A DNA stretch of 64,000 bases from DASZBR01 sp035943935 (GTDB lineage Bacteria; Pseudomonadota; Gammaproteobacteria; DASZBR01). The notes below the pieces were generated by a model that did not search any database, was not told where the DNA came from, and worked only from the letters and a program-made list of their open reading frames with translations. The stretch covers positions 1-64,000 of the forward strand of contig DASZBR010000021.1 in assembly GCA_035943935.1 (NCBI GenBank), in the 5' to 3' direction. Each line of letters opens with the position of its first letter. Within the stretch, counting starts at the first letter, position 1. Positions 51,090-59,639 of this stretch are shown piece after piece. The translations under genes were made by a program, and so were the position numbers.

Positions 51090-51978
51090 TTTTTTGGCCA
51101 GCAGTATTCTGATTTTGTTCTATCTGTTCTGGCTGCACTCTTTGAGTAGTAGGAAAGAAGCTGCCGATATAATTTTTTAGCGCATCTTCGGGCAGCATTC
51201 GATTTACTGTTCTTACTATATAACGTAGTAGCGTTGCGGCAACCAAAATTTTCAGAAGTGTAGAGGGGCTGCAAGGTAATTGCGCTTTCACATTCGGCGG
51301 CAAAAATAAGGTCAGAATAGGGATGAAGAACATCGCAGCGATGATTGAGGATTCCCGCATTTTTTCAAGGTAAACAGACGTCGGTAGTTTTCTAATACCT
51401 TTTATAATAGTTTGACCTTGCTGGTTGCTTGGGACAAATTCCAGTGTTCGAATAAAGAATTCAAAAATTGATTTTGCTTGTTCATATGATGTTTGTTCAG
51501 AAGAGCCTAAATATCTGCTTTTAGCACGGATAACTTTATTCAGGGCAGCGAAAAAACGGCTGAGATCTTCAACCTTGAGATCGTGGAGGATGGGTGCCAA
51601 CGGTTCGAGAATTTTTACTACTCTATCTTGTTGTGAAACATCAATTTCTTGTTTTTCTTTTAAGAGGTCTAAAAAATTGCTTATTACGGCTACTTTGTTT
51701 TTTGCAGGTAATTTAGGGTGTAAAGCAATGAACGAACAGAATTCAAAAAGAGTCTGTAATTGTTGTCGCCCTTTGTCCTGATAATCAGCGCTGAGTAACG
51801 TTTCTCTCATGCGCTGGATATGAAATTTCTGCCAATCGAAATAATAAACATCCCTAAATGTTCTACACGTTCCTGCAAATGCTTCGGCATCGCGATTGCC
51901 CGTTGCAGTAGATTTCACCTGATTCAGGATATTCAGCAGTACTTCACGGGGAAGTTCTAGCCATTGATCATCTTGCAT
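51076..51978 (-). CDS. F-box-like membrane protein A2 (second gene of module 1)
   Basis: A 300-residue protein. Residues 7-50 match the F-box consensus (LPREVLLNILNQ...FAGTCRTFRDVYY). Then a long helical region and two hydrophobic segments (about 211-227 and 241-256), and a Gln-rich tail with a Lys-rich end. It is paralogous to the protein at 52766-53971: the same order, plus matching stretches (ALHPKLPAKNKVAVISNFLDLL against AFHPDLEDSAKVQIIDSIDQLL). It lies 18 bases after the CaaX protein gene and so is driven by the PmrA-like promoter at 52707-52739. Likely role: recruit host ubiquitin ligase at a membrane, inferred. Confidence 0.78.
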   Translation of the reverse strand: MQDDQWLELPREVLLNILNQVKSTATGNRDAEAFAGTCRTFRDVYYFDWQKFHIQRMRETLLSADYQDKGRQQLQTLFEFCSFIALHPKLPAKNKVAVISNFLDLLKEKQEIDVSQQDRVVKILEPLAPILHDLKVEDLSRFFAALNKVIRAKSRYLGSSEQTSYEQAKSIFEFFIRTLEFVPSNQQGQTIIKGIRKLPTSVYLEKMRESSIIAAMFFIPILTLFLPPNVKAQLPCSPSTLLKILVAATLLRYIVRTVNRMLPEDALKNYIGSFFPTTQRVQPEQIEQNQNTAGQKIKKP

Positions 51979-51996
51979 AATAATTTTCCTTCTTAC

Positions 51997-52668
51997 TTAA
52001 CAGATTACACAACACTTTCTATTTTGTTGAGTAAGTTCTATTCGCTTTCCCTCAACAAAAAGTGGAATGAGATTTAGATCTGCATCAATATAATTAATAG
52101 TAGAGGCCGCTTCTTGATGATGCGCAACAAATTGATCCAGTAAGTAATCTCTCGGATTATCGTGTCTTGATCCTCTCAGGGTACACACTTTTTCGAGTGT
52201 CCAGTTTGAACGGCATGCATTAGGTCGTAATTTTTGGTCTCTTTCTAGTGCAATGAATACTGTTCCGGGTTTTGCATTGTGATTAGCCATATCTCCCATC
52301 AGAGCTTTGACTGAACTAAATTTGGGGTTGTTCAAAATGCCTAAAGTAGTATTTTGGCTTTTATCTGCGCTGGCGTGATTAAAAAGTTGATGTGTTTCGT
52401 ATTTAATATGCCATGCATAATCTGCAGGTGTCATAATACTGTGAACGGTAATGCCTTCTTTTTGTAGTTCTACTTTAAGCGCATTAAGTGCTGCAATTTC
52501 AGCTTCAAAAAAAGTTTTTAAATCAACCAGTAGGTGAACGTCTTTAATCTGCTGTTCTTTAAGGAAGTGAGTTGTGTTTGGTGAGAGAGCAAAGGTATTT
52601 TTACCGCTGGATTTTTCAACGGCTAATAAAGTGACTGATTCATGAGTGGTATTGACGACTTCTATCAT
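51997..52668 (-). CDS. ADYAWH-domain protein with C-terminal CaaX motif
   Basis: A 223-residue protein with no known family. The central region (IMTPADYAWHIK, 78-89) and LGILNNPKFSSVKAL, then LEKVCTLRG...YLLDQ, align with the protein at 53986-55125, so both share a domain, called here ADYAWH. The last residues are KCCVIC. CVIC fits the CaaX box used by host farnesyl or geranylgeranyl transferases, with an extra Cys before it that could be palmitoylated. Bacteria do not prenylate proteins this way, so the motif suggests action in a host cell. First gene after a PmrA-like promoter. Confidence 0.75.
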   Translation of the reverse strand: MIEVVNTTHESVTLLAVEKSSGKNTFALSPNTTHFLKEQQIKDVHLLVDLKTFFEAEIAALNALKVELQKEGITVHSIMTPADYAWHIKYETHQLFNHASADKSQNTTLGILNNPKFSSVKALMGDMANHNAKPGTVFIALERDQKLRPNACRSNWTLEKVCTLRGSRHDNPRDYLLDQFVAHHQEAASTINYIDADLNLIPLFVEGKRIELTQQNRKCCVIC

Positions 52669-52706
52669 GGTAAGGCCCCTCTGTTTTTTATCGTAGTAGT
52701 GAGGTC

Positions 52707-52739
52707 AGTATACCGTCCAAACCTTAAGGAAATATTAAG
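52707..52739 (-). promoter_or_regulatory. PmrA-like tandem box and -10, module 1
   Basis: On the minus strand CTTAATATT starts at 52739 and CTTAAGGTT at 52728, with the -10 TATACT at 52712-52707, 16 bases from the second half-site start. The 20-base box is identical to those at 9140 and 9556, 43 kb away. The -10 lies 39 bases upstream of the start codon at 52668. Confidence 0.85.
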
Positions 52740-52765
52740 AAAGCGCGTTTTTGCCTAGAAATAGG

Positions 52766-53971
52766 CTATTCTTTTTTCTTCTTCGCGCCAGGTCTGGGGC
52801 CTTGGTTTGCTTCAAGCTCATCTTCCTCGACGATTTCTACTCTGGGGTCTTCTTCTCTGCGCGGACAGCACATTAAGCCTAAGTCTCGGATAGCCTGAGC
52901 AAATTTTGCGCACTCTCCAAATCGGGACGCTTTATACCAAAGCCCGACATTGAGTGAAATCACAGCTAGTATCATTAAGGCGAACTGTACTTTTTTAGAT
53001 TTGAAAAAAGGAACAAGAGCCATGAAAAACAGAGGGTTAATCGCATACGCCCCTTCTGCGTAAGCACTTAAGAGTTTATTCAGCACCACATTTTTGGGGA
53101 GGGCGCTGGTAGCTTCTATAATGCCCTCTGATTTTTCTGCAAGTAAGCCATTTTTTTTACTCGGGATCATAGGTGAGAGTAGTACTTTAAAAAGGTCGAC
53201 TATTTTTTGTGCATTTTGAAGCGGAGTAACACCGTATTCTTCTACACCGGTTTGAAGGACTTTTAATACGCCATTTTGTATAAAGTCATTTAGATTTCCA
53301 CGCAATGCTATGACAACTGTTTTAGAATCCCAATGTTGTGTAGAGCGGCGGTCCATTACCACGTCGTGATCAGCGCATTGTTCAAAAACAGTGCTATCTG
53401 CGTGAAAACATTGGTAGGTTTGTCGGATGGCTCTTCGTTGTTCATCGCTCGGTTGAAAATTGGCATCTTGTAATTCCGCAACAGAAGGAAAGTGTAATTC
53501 AGTTTGCATAAGGGTTAAGAAGGCGGGTATTTGTGGAGGCTGATGATTTTTGAGTTGAGTGCAACCCGCTGGAAAAAAACATTCGACCGTTTCGATATGC
53601 AATAGTTGATCGATCGAATCAATGATTTGTACCTTAGCAGAATCTTCTAAATCAGGATGAAACGCGATTGCTCTGCACAGTGCAGAAACGAGCGTTGTGC
53701 TTCGCGTAATTTTATTCGCGCCGAACAGTTGGTAAAACAGGGGCGAGCTCGCATAACTTGTTTTTTGTAATGCGTCGAGTGCGCCTTGTAAATATTGAGC
53801 CTGCAATTCAGCGGTATCTGAATTGCAATAAAGATGTAAAAATCTTTTGCACGTGAGCGCAAATGCCAGTGTATTTTTCGCGCCATTTCTTTTTTTTACA
53901 TACTCTAAAATAAGTCGCAGGATATCGTTGGGAGCGGATAGCCAATCAGCATAGACTTCTTTCTCTTCCAT
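52766..53971 (-). CDS. F-box-like membrane protein B2 (second gene of module 2)
   Basis: A 401-residue paralogue of the protein at 51076-51978. Residues 11-50 are F-box-like (LSAPNDILRLILEYV...FALTCKRFLHLY). A long insert (about 125-250) is absent from the shorter paralogue. Two membrane segments lie at about 307-323 and 328-346. The tail has a dicysteine beside basic residues (LMCCPRRE, 367-374), then an acidic run (EEDPRVEIVEEDELE, 373-387) and a Lys-rich end. Glu-rich C-terminal runs are a known feature of many Dot/Icm substrates. It follows the ADYAWH gene at 53986 after 14 bases, in the same order as module 1. Confidence 0.78.
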   Translation of the reverse strand: MEEKEVYADWLSAPNDILRLILEYVKKRNGAKNTLAFALTCKRFLHLYCNSDTAELQAQYLQGALDALQKTSYASSPLFYQLFGANKITRSTTLVSALCRAIAFHPDLEDSAKVQIIDSIDQLLHIETVECFFPAGCTQLKNHQPPQIPAFLTLMQTELHFPSVAELQDANFQPSDEQRRAIRQTYQCFHADSTVFEQCADHDVVMDRRSTQHWDSKTVVIALRGNLNDFIQNGVLKVLQTGVEEYGVTPLQNAQKIVDLFKVLLSPMIPSKKNGLLAEKSEGIIEATSALPKNVVLNKLLSAYAEGAYAINPLFFMALVPFFKSKKVQFALMILAVISLNVGLWYKASRFGECAKFAQAIRDLGLMCCPRREEDPRVEIVEEDELEANQGPRPGAKKKKE

Positions 53972-53985
53972 TTTGTTTCTCCAAA

Positions 53986-55125
53986 TTATTTAGGTGCAGA
54001 CGATTTCTGCAATTTTAAACCGACTAACCCCGAAAGATCATCCGCACTTGCACTTGTCGACATTGGTGAGGGAGGTGTGGCACCTCGCGAAACAGGAGCA
54101 GAGGCTGTTTGATGCGCGGTTGGTACGCTAGTAATGGATGACGCACGTCGACGCGTGATGTGGGATTTTGGTTTTGTCGGGGTTGGTGCGAGAGAAGTGA
54201 CCATTGCCAAATGTTTTTCAATACAACGAACATAATATTCTTTTGTATAGTTTGGATCTTTTTTGGTGGGGCTTTCAAACGCTGAAATACGTGTTTTTAA
54301 TGTTTCCGCGCTTTCATAAATAACTGCCTTGACTTCGGAAAGTTTATCGTCAAAAAATGCATAAGAAATATCTTCTGGTTGATCTTGCATTAACAACGAA
54401 CGCAACATTAATCCTTTAATGCCTGCACGAGCTTCTCGTTTTACGGAGCCATCTTCAAGCACTGTTTCACTTCCAAATCCTGCACAGATTAAATCAAGCA
54501 CAAATTTTGCTGCGCGACCACGGAGTTTAAGTTTTTCGAATGCGTCACTGTTTTCTTGTTTTGGGTTGTTTTTAACAGCGAGATACGCTTCTTTAACAAC
54601 GCTATAAGCAGTTCTTGGAGCGGCTTGGTGAGCAAGTGCGGTTTCCTCACCTTTGAGTAATTTTTGAATTGATTCAAATTCGGGCCGTCCTAAAACGATA
54701 GCAAGTTTATCGAGGTTTTTATTTAGATTGAGATCAAAATCAATGTCCGGATGGGTGCAGGCTTCTCGAAAATTAAGTAACGTTTGTTCATCAAGATGCC
54801 AGGCATAATCAGCAGAGGTAATAATGCCTAATAGTTTATGATTTCTTTTTTGCATATGGGTTTCTAAGTGTTCGCGTGATTCCATTTCGCGATCATCAAA
54901 ACGCATGTCTGAACATAGCCAATGATCTGTGATTTCTTTTTCTTCAAAGGTCTCATCCATGTGGGCGTTATAATCACCCAGAGCTGCAAATTCCCAGGTA
55001 AAATCAATGTCTTCTATTCCGATGATGGTGTGAGGTGTTTTTTTTGGGTTGGATTTCCGCTGAAAAGCTGATGTCATTTTGTTCCAGCTTCTTCTGAGTG
55101 CGGTAGGACTTTTCTGTTCTTCCAC
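53986..55125 (-). CDS. ADYAWH-domain protein, long form (first gene of module 2)
   Basis: 379 residues from GTG 55125, chosen because CGGAG lies just before it; a TTG at 55173 would place the start inside the promoter. Residues about 101-230 share the domain of the CaaX protein (IITSADYAWHLDE; LGRPEFESIQKLL; FEKLKLRGRAAKFVLDL). A further helical region and a Ser/Pro/Thr-rich tail follow, and no CaaX motif is present. No known family. Shares promoter type, partner type and order with module 1. Function unknown; a possible effector. Confidence 0.72.
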   Translation of the reverse strand: MEEQKSPTALRRSWNKMTSAFQRKSNPKKTPHTIIGIEDIDFTWEFAALGDYNAHMDETFEEKEITDHWLCSDMRFDDREMESREHLETHMQKRNHKLLGIITSADYAWHLDEQTLLNFREACTHPDIDFDLNLNKNLDKLAIVLGRPEFESIQKLLKGEETALAHQAAPRTAYSVVKEAYLAVKNNPKQENSDAFEKLKLRGRAAKFVLDLICAGFGSETVLEDGSVKREARAGIKGLMLRSLLMQDQPEDISYAFFDDKLSEVKAVIYESAETLKTRISAFESPTKKDPNYTKEYYVRCIEKHLAMVTSLAPTPTKPKSHITRRRASSITSVPTAHQTASAPVSRGATPPSPMSTSASADDLSGLVGLKLQKSSAPK

Positions 55126-55159
55126 GGTTATTCTCCGGTCATAAATTAGTATGGGCAAT

Positions 55160-55192
55160 ATAATAACAGACAAACGTTAAGGAAATCTTAAG
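55160..55192 (-). promoter_or_regulatory. PmrA-like tandem box and -10, module 2
   Basis: Half-sites CTTAA begin at 55192 and 55181 on the minus strand (period 11). The -10 TATTAT is at 55165-55160, again 16 bases from the second half-site start. Flanking bases differ from module 1, so spacing and core are conserved rather than copied. Confidence 0.82.
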
Positions 55193-55226
55193 GAGTCGTG
55201 TATTTTTTGAGGATATTTTAGCGTAG

Positions 55227-55247
55227 GGGCGAGACATTGCCTCGCCC
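55227..55247. terminator. Hairpin after putA
   Basis: GGGCGAG and CTCGCCC form a seven-pair GC-rich stem with a seven-base loop, five bases past the putA stop. There is no long T-run in the putA direction. It could be a repeat element as well; see 26203. Confidence 0.55.
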
Positions 55248-55251
55248 AATT

Positions 55252-58200
55252 TTAGTCCGCGTTTAACGACATCAAGCTTGCATTACCACCGGCGGCAGTA
55301 GTATTGATCGTGAGAGTGCGTTCCGTGCATAAACGCAATAAATAATGTGGTCCGCCTGCTTTAGGACCCGTGCCAGATAATCCTTCGCCACCGAAGGGTT
55401 GTGTGCCAACCACTGCACCAATCATGCTGCGATTTACATAAATATTTCCGGCTTTCATGCGAGATTGAATATGATTAACTGTTTCTTCAATTCGGCTATG
55501 AATTCCCATGGTTAAGCCGTAGCCTGTATTATTAATAGAATTTATGACCTGATCCAATTCTTTAGCTTTAAATCTGACGATATGAAGTACGGGTCCAAAA
55601 ACTTCGCGGGTTAATAAATTAATATTATCTATCTCAAATGCAGCAGGGCCTAAAAAACTGTCTTTTTCATGTTCTGGTTTGAGGGGAATTTGATAAATTA
55701 ATTTAGCGCGTTTTTCATGCTTTAATTTTTCAATATGTTCTTCTAAAGTTTTCTTAGCAGCCTGATCAATAACGGGTCCTATATCTGTTTCTAATTCACG
55801 CGGGATGCCAATTTTCAGAGTTTCCATTGCGCCTTTGAGCATCTCTATAGTTTTATCTGCAATATCTTCTTGTAAAAATAATACTCTTAAGGCTGAACAA
55901 CGCTGACCTGCACTCATAAAGGCTGACGTCACAACATCAGCCACTACTTGTTCAGGTAGTGCAGAAGAATCAACGATCATTGCGTTCTGACCGCCAGTTT
56001 CAGCGATGAATGGCACTAATTGGCCTGATCTATTTGCAAGCGTCTGATTAATTTGTTGTGCGGTTTCGGTTGAGCCCGTAAAAATAACGCCTTTAATTCT
56101 GTTATCGGGAATAATTTTTGAGCCAATTAATTTGCCGCTAATAGGGCAGAGCTGTAAAACATCTTTCGGAATGCCTGCTTCATGCAACAGTGACACAGCC
56201 GCCATTGCTATATGTATAGTTTGGCCTGCGGGTTTTGCAATAACAGGATTACCTGTAACTAATGCAGCTGTTACTTGGCCCATAAAAATGGCGAGAGGAA
56301 AATTCCAAGGACTGATACATACCATGGGCCCACGACCCCGTAAAAACAATTGATTGGTTTCGCCAGTAGGGCCAGGCATATTTTGGGGTTTCGCTAAATT
56401 TTCACGCGCTTCTTTAGCGTAATATCTACAAAAATCAATCGCTTCGCGAACTTCAGCAATGGCATCCGGAATGGTTTTTTTACCTTCTTCGATGGTAATA
56501 CTCATGAATTGTGCCATGCGGTGTTCTAATAAATCAGCGGTTTTATCTAAACACGCCGCGCGTTTTTCAACGGACGTCATTTCCCAGTGTTCAAAAGCTT
56601 TATGGGCTGTATTTAAAATATTTTCTGGGTCTATAGCGTTTGCATCGACTTTTTCATAGGACGGATTTTTGAGATTTTCATAGAGTTTTTTAATTTCATC
56701 GGGATTCGTCAAATTAATACCCATAGAATTTTTTCGAGAAGAACCATAAAGATTGCGGGGAAGGGGAATATGCGGATGTGGTTTTTGTTCTGTTTCACTT
56801 AATTTTTTCACAGGATCCATAATAATCTCCGAGACAGGAATTTTTTCATCAATAATGCGATTGACAAAAGAAGAATTTGCGCCGTTTTCTAAAAGGCGTC
56901 TGACTAAATACGCTAATAAATCTTCGTGTCCACCGACGGGCGCATAAACTCTACAGGGAATATTTAAATTATTTTTGCCAACTACTTGGTCATAAAGCGT
57001 GTAGCCCATGCCATGTAAACATTGAAATTCGAATTGTTTAACACCGGCTAATTTCGCCATTTCTAAAACAGCGGCGAGAGAGTAAGCATTATGTGTTGCA
57101 AAAGCAGGGTAGAACGCTTCAGGGTATGACAAGATTTTTTTTGCGCAGGCTAAGAAAGATACATCTGTCGATGTTTTTCGGGTAAATACCGGATAACCGT
57201 CTAAGCCTTTGACTTGCGCATTTTTAATTTCGCTATCCCAATAGGCGCCTTTAATTAATCTCACCATGAATTTCTTTTTTTGAGAATGCGCAATCTCAGC
57301 CAGTGTATCAATTAAATAATAGCCGCGTTTTTGATAAGACTGCAGTGCAAGACCAAAACCTTGCCAATTATTTAGCTCAGCGTGACAGAAAACATTTTTG
57401 ATAATCTCTATGGAAATATCTAATCGCTCAGCTTCTTCAGCATCCACCGTCAAACCAATATTGACTTTTTTACAATGAATGGCGAGATCCAATAATTTTT
57501 TGGTTAAATAGGGAATGATTTCTTCTTTTTGTGCATATTCATATCTCGGATGTAACGCAGATAATTTAATGGAAATACCTGAGCCTGTAATAGGGGTTTT
57601 GCCTTGAGTCGCTTCGCCAATTTTTTCGATGGCTTTCTGATACGCTTTAAAGTAGCGATCGGCGTCAGACATGGTGCGTGCTGCTTCACCCAGCATGTCA
57701 TACGAAAATAGATAGCCTTGTTTTTCCAATGGTTCTGAACGTTTTAGGGCTTTTGTAATATTTTGGCCCATGACAAATTGATTGCCCAAAATTTTCATGG
57801 CATGAGCCATAGATTTCCGAATAAACGGCTCGCCACCGCGTTTGACTAAGTTTTTTAATGTTTTATTTAAGACATGAGAATCTTTTTCGCTGGGAGAAAT
57901 AATTTTTCCCGTCAGCATCAATCCCCATGTAGCAGCATTTACAAATAAAGACTCGCTTTTACCGAGATGATCTTCCCAATCGGCACGGGTGATTTTGTCG
58001 CGAATTAATTTGTTGACGGTGGCTTTATCAGGAATGCGAAGCAGGGCTTCCGCTAAACACATTAAGGCAATGCCTTCGTTACTGGAGAGATCATATTGAT
58101 ATAAAAAAGCGTCTAAGCCGCCTTGATTTAAACGTGACTTTCGAACTTGTGTCACTAAGGTTTCTGCTTTTTTCTGAATATGATCGAGTGACGTCGAGGG

Positions 58201-58278
58201 AAGTGTTGCAGCAGTAATTAATTTTCCAACCAGTTCAGCTTCATCGCCCAAATAGGTTTCATTTAGTATTTTTGACAT
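55252..58278 (-). CDS. putA: Bifunctional proline dehydrogenase / P5C dehydrogenase
   Basis: Oxidises proline to glutamate in two steps with substrate channelling. The 1,008 residues have the proline dehydrogenase barrel (about 80-450, with RLIKGAYWDSEIK and the RRLLENGANSSFVNR substrate motif). The aldehyde dehydrogenase half (about 510-990) has AETGGQNAM with the catalytic Glu and SAGQRCSALR with the catalytic Cys. The N-terminal ribbon-helix-helix repressor domain of E. coli PutA is missing, as in other short PutA proteins, so it does not repress itself. Confidence 0.96.
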   Translation of the reverse strand: MSKILNETYLGDEAELVGKLITAATLPSTSLDHIQKKAETLVTQVRKSRLNQGGLDAFLYQYDLSSNEGIALMCLAEALLRIPDKATVNKLIRDKITRADWEDHLGKSESLFVNAATWGLMLTGKIISPSEKDSHVLNKTLKNLVKRGGEPFIRKSMAHAMKILGNQFVMGQNITKALKRSEPLEKQGYLFSYDMLGEAARTMSDADRYFKAYQKAIEKIGEATQGKTPITGSGISIKLSALHPRYEYAQKEEIIPYLTKKLLDLAIHCKKVNIGLTVDAEEAERLDISIEIIKNVFCHAELNNWQGFGLALQSYQKRGYYLIDTLAEIAHSQKKKFMVRLIKGAYWDSEIKNAQVKGLDGYPVFTRKTSTDVSFLACAKKILSYPEAFYPAFATHNAYSLAAVLEMAKLAGVKQFEFQCLHGMGYTLYDQVVGKNNLNIPCRVYAPVGGHEDLLAYLVRRLLENGANSSFVNRIIDEKIPVSEIIMDPVKKLSETEQKPHPHIPLPRNLYGSSRKNSMGINLTNPDEIKKLYENLKNPSYEKVDANAIDPENILNTAHKAFEHWEMTSVEKRAACLDKTADLLEHRMAQFMSITIEEGKKTIPDAIAEVREAIDFCRYYAKEARENLAKPQNMPGPTGETNQLFLRGRGPMVCISPWNFPLAIFMGQVTAALVTGNPVIAKPAGQTIHIAMAAVSLLHEAGIPKDVLQLCPISGKLIGSKIIPDNRIKGVIFTGSTETAQQINQTLANRSGQLVPFIAETGGQNAMIVDSSALPEQVVADVVTSAFMSAGQRCSALRVLFLQEDIADKTIEMLKGAMETLKIGIPRELETDIGPVIDQAAKKTLEEHIEKLKHEKRAKLIYQIPLKPEHEKDSFLGPAAFEIDNINLLTREVFGPVLHIVRFKAKELDQVINSINNTGYGLTMGIHSRIEETVNHIQSRMKAGNIYVNRSMIGAVVGTQPFGGEGLSGTGPKAGGPHYLLRLCTERTLTINTTAAGGNASLMSLNAD

Positions 58279-58284
58279 GGAATA

Positions 58285-58815
58285 TTAGGCTCTAAAAGTA
58301 ATTTCTATGCGACGATTGTCTGCTTTTCCATCAATGGATCGGTTAGAGGATACGGTGCCAGAATCATCTTTCCCCATGCCGATTGGGATGAGGCATTCAT
58401 GCGGAACACCTTGTGTCCAAAGATAGGTAATTAAACTTTGTGCTTGATGTTCTGAGAGCGCCGCATCACGACGATAGGTTCCCATTTCATCGGTGTAGCC
58501 TGTCACAATCATTCTTCTGTTCGGGTATTTTTTAAGTAAGCTGGCGAGGTCATCTAATGCTGGGTAGGCTTTGGGATCGAGTTCTGTGTATCTGCTATCT
58601 TTAAAAATATTGTCTGATGGGATAACAATTCTAACGTTCTTACCGATTTGAATGACTTGAATGCCGAGTTTACCCATAGCGTTGTTGGGTAAATTTGTGG
58701 GGATAATACAGGGTTTTGGAACGGGGGTCTGATATACGGGGGCTTCTGTTTTACCACAACTCGTCAGCAGTACAGCTAACCCTAAGATGCCTAAACCCGT
58801 CCAGAGCACTCTCAT
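58285..58815 (-). CDS. OmpA-family lipoprotein
   Basis: A 176-residue lipoprotein with signal peptide and lipobox LTSC (Cys at 20). The C-terminal domain (about 75-176) has the OmpA peptidoglycan-binding pattern RRMIVTGYTDEMGTYRRDAALSEHQAQSLITYL and the closing DNRRIEITF. It links outer membrane and cell wall. In Legionella an OmpA-type lipoprotein (IcmN/DotK) belongs to the Dot/Icm system, but such proteins are widespread and identity with IcmN cannot be concluded. Six bases upstream of putA. Confidence 0.85.
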   Translation of the reverse strand: MRVLWTGLGILGLAVLLTSCGKTEAPVYQTPVPKPCIIPTNLPNNAMGKLGIQVIQIGKNVRIVIPSDNIFKDSRYTELDPKAYPALDDLASLLKKYPNRRMIVTGYTDEMGTYRRDAALSEHQAQSLITYLWTQGVPHECLIPIGMGKDDSGTVSSNRSIDGKADNRRIEITFRA

Positions 58816-59031
58816 CAGCCAATCCCCGCACTATATATAAAGGAGTCTCGATTATAGCGATTGGATATTTAAACGCAATGACCCTGGAAAGCCCGTGCAG
58901 CGGGGGTGAGGACAGCCATGGTCAATGGCTTACAGAAACTGACGTCGATGACTGATAGACGATTTTTGGTGCTTTGTGTTAACGTGCGTATGTCTCATGG
59001 AATGAGGCGTGATATTCAAGGAGGAAACACC

Positions 59032-59502
59032 ATGGCTTCGCTATCTATACCAACATCGTTCATACGAAAATTATATATTGTTACCCATCAACCGATCAGT
59101 CATCTGCATCGTTTTCACGAAACAGGTTTTTCCAAGTTCGTGACCATACAAACACTGAATGAATTCAAAGATGCGGGTTATAACGACTCCGTTTCTGGTG
59201 AGGTTTATGAGGACGAAGCGTTGGCCAAAGCCCGCTTAAACGACGGCGAATTCTATCTTGTTGTTGAAGTGGAAGCAGAAGCAATTGCTTACCGCGCACA
59301 AGACGGTGCGGTCTATTTAAACCGTGGACACATTCCCAAGATTAAATCACTTAAAACTGCTACAGGTGAAATATACAGTTATGACAAGAGTCGTGGTTTC
59401 CAACGTGAAGTGAAACCAAAGATGACCGTCAACAGCAGTATTATTTATGGCTACAATCCGTCGGTATGGGATTTACGCTCGCTTGTGAGAGACCGCAATT
59501 AA
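59032..59502 (+). CDS. Unknown 156-residue protein before tRNA-Thr
   Basis: Starts at ATG 59032, directly after the excellent ribosome site AAGGAGG; the open frame continues upstream without support. A soluble alpha/beta protein by composition, with segments LYIVTHQPISHLHRFHETGF, EFYLVVEVEAEAIAYRA and a C-terminal SIIYGYNPSVWDLRSLVRDRN. No known domain and no signal peptide. The 216 bases upstream show no clear promoter or RNA. It may be cotranscribed with tRNA-Thr, which begins 41 bases after its stop. Confidence 0.7.
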   Translation: MASLSIPTSFIRKLYIVTHQPISHLHRFHETGFSKFVTIQTLNEFKDAGYNDSVSGEVYEDEALAKARLNDGEFYLVVEVEAEAIAYRAQDGAVYLNRGHIPKIKSLKTATGEIYSYDKSRGFQREVKPKMTVNSSIIYGYNPSVWDLRSLVRDRN

Positions 59503-59542
59503 AGTTAGAATCGCCGGCTTGCAGAAATGGAATTTCTCGCGA

Positions 59543-59618
59543 GCCGACGTAGCTCAGTTGGTAGAGCAACTGATTTGTAATCAGTAGGTCCTCAGTTCGA
59601 ATCTGAGCGTCGGCACCA
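59543..59618 (+). tRNA. tRNA-Thr (anticodon TGT)
   Basis: A full 76-base cloverleaf including encoded CCA. Anticodon loop TTTGTAA with TGT, anticodon stem CTGAT/ATCAG, T-arm TTCGAAT. All arms pair normally. It is directly followed by an ankyrin-like ORF starting 22 bases later. Confidence 0.97.
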
Positions 59619-59639
59619 GTTTTTAAAGGGAGTAGTGTG

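Noticed and set aside
55126..55173. TTG start of the 53986 gene at 55173 giving 16 more residues
   Set aside because: It overlaps the -10 of the PmrA-like promoter and has no ribosome site; GTG 55125 has CGGAG directly upstream.
58285..58815. OmpA-type lipoprotein as Dot/Icm component IcmN
   Set aside because: OmpA-like lipoproteins are widespread and no other Dot/Icm gene is in the window.
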